Assembly (NCBI GenBank): GCA_030594905.1
Contig: JAUVEF010000085.1
Span: 1-5,644 of the forward strand
From: Methanosarcinales archaeon
GTDB taxonomy: Archaea; Halobacteriota; Methanosarcinia; Methanosarcinales; Methanogasteraceae
Direction of reading: 5' to 3'
Length of the DNA: 5,644 nucleotides
How positions within the stretch are numbered: the stretch's first letter is position 1; every line of letters starts with the position of its first letter. The notes under the pieces were generated by a model. The model was not told the DNA's origin, did not search any database, and worked only from the letters and a program-made list of their open reading frames with translations. Shown here in pieces: positions 5,053 to 5,644 of the stretch. The position numbers and the translations under genes were made by a program.

Positions 5053-5070
5053 TACTAACGGGGGTTAGTA
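5053..5070 (+). promoter_or_regulatory. Hairpin holding the pilin ribosome-binding site
   Basis: TACTAAC (5053-5059) and GTTAGTA (5064-5070) are perfect 7-base inverted copies around a GGGG loop, ending 3 bases before the pilin ATG at 5074. The only Shine-Dalgarno-like bases, GGGGGT (5060-5065), are the loop and the first bases of the right arm. In RNA this would partly mask the ribosome site; in DNA it could be an operator. It is symmetric, so it may also help separate expression of the two genes. Confidence 0.5.
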
Positions 5071-5073
5071 TAC

Positions 5074-5553
5074 ATGACAACAAGAACAAGACACCTTATA
5101 AAGGAAGAAGAAGCGGTATCGCCAGTCATCGGCGTCATTCTGATGGTTGCGATCACCGTGATACTGGCTGCGGTCATCGGGGCATTCGTGTTCGGGATGG
5201 GTGGCAGTCTGTCAAAGACGTACAGTGTGGCAGCAACGGCGACGCAAGTAGATTCTACTACGATTCATATTACATTCCAGGGTGGACCAGATGCGGATCT
5301 GATAAACCATCTGAATGTAACAGTGGATGGAGTATTTTATGATGTTAGTACTGTAGCTAATGGTGCTAGGTGGGTCCCCAGTATTAGTGACCCTACTGCC
5401 CCCACGCTAAGCAATCCATCGACAGGTGATGTGATCAGTTGTAGTGATAGTACTGACACGGACGATCCCATCAGTAGTGGCAGAGATCATGTCATCGTGA
5501 CCGCGACGTTTGAAGACGGCATCAAACAGGTCATCCTCGACACATACGTGTGA
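5074..5553 (+). CDS. Archaeal type IV pilin-like protein (Pilin_N domain)
   Basis: A 159-residue precursor of a type IV pilin-like surface protein. The N-terminus has a short positive stretch (MTTRTRHLIK), three Glu, and then the hallmark hydrophobic segment AVSPVIGVILMVAITVIL running to about residue 40. This is the archaeal Pilin_N (formerly DUF1628) H-domain, which is cleaved ahead of the hydrophobic stretch by a prepilin peptidase of the PibD type and packs into the filament core. Residues 45-159 are a secreted, Thr/Ser/Asp-rich and probably beta-rich domain ending IKQVILDTYV, with no Cys pair beyond a single Cys. The middle (about 86-130) is Ser/Thr/Pro/Asp-rich and uses more AGT, ACT and GCT codons than the ends. 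No prepilin peptidase, assembly ATPase or membrane platform gene is in the window, so assembly must rely on genes elsewhere. It may function in adhesion. The G-rich site at 5060-5065 lies 8 bases before the ATG. Confidence 0.92.
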   Translation: MTTRTRHLIKEEEAVSPVIGVILMVAITVILAAVIGAFVFGMGGSLSKTYSVAATATQVDSTTIHITFQGGPDADLINHLNVTVDGVFYDVSTVANGARWVPSISDPTAPTLSNPSTGDVISCSDSTDTDDPISSGRDHVIVTATFEDGIKQVILDTYV

Positions 5554-5577
5554 TCTGAGCCACCACGCCGGGACGAC

Positions 5578-5628
5578 GCACCGCACGATGATGTGCGGCG
5601 CCCGCCCAGGCTCTCTTTTTCTTTTTTG
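5578..5628 (+). terminator. Hairpin and T-tract terminator after the pilin gene
   Basis: CCGCAC (5581-5586) and GTGCGG (5593-5598) form a perfect 6-bp stem with loop GATGAT, extended by two outer G-C pairs after one mismatch. Downstream, TTTTT and TTTTTT runs at about 5616-5627 give the T-rich signal archaeal RNA polymerase uses to stop. It lies 24 bases after the pilin stop and closes the unit. Confidence 0.65.
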
Positions 5629-5644
5629 CTCCCAGGCGGTTTTC

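Overview
The window looks like a piece of a methanogen or methane-oxidising (ANME-type) euryarchaeal chromosome. The strongest pointer is a 491-residue protein on the minus strand that I recognise as methanogenesis marker protein 14, a family known essentially only from methane-metabolising archaea. Other archaeal signs are a Cdc48/VAT-type AAA+ ATPase, a type IV pilin with the archaeal AVSPVIGVILMVAITVIL segment, TATA/BRE-like promoters and a T-rich terminator. I cannot name the genus from this window.

Layout. Positions 1-454 hold the 3' end of a Cdc48-family ATPase gene (plus strand, start outside the window). It converges on a two-gene minus-strand operon: a DHH/DHHA1 phosphoesterase (2104-3135) followed after 21 bases by the marker 14 gene (607-2082). 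Upstream of these, also on the minus strand, is a separate and clearly AT-richer gene for a class I SAM-dependent methyltransferase (3262-4008) with its own promoter.

Positions 4009-4845 are an 837-base spacer without a conventional large gene, and it is the most unusual part. It contains divergent promoters, a 36-codon ORF with a near-perfect Shine-Dalgarno sequence (4188-4298), a short stretch whose translation resembles the AEIG region of IS110-family transposases (about 4413-4480), a decayed inverted-repeat element (4486-4567), a possible RNA stem (4550-4625), and a minus-strand ORF beginning at 4741 with a perfect GGAGGT site. It reads as a zone of insertion and decay in which one or two small genes may survive.

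Positions 4846-5553 form a second compact transcription unit on the plus strand: a 64-residue protein that looks like a ribbon-helix-helix DNA-binding protein, then, 33 bases later, a 159-residue type IV pilin-like protein. One TATA box (4790-4797) probably serves both. A 12-base palindrome sits on the predicted transcription start, and a 7-bp hairpin carries the pilin ribosome-binding site in its G-rich loop. A hairpin plus T-tract terminator closes the unit. My working reading is a small self-regulated regulator/pilin operon; the regulatory link is inference from sequence layout.
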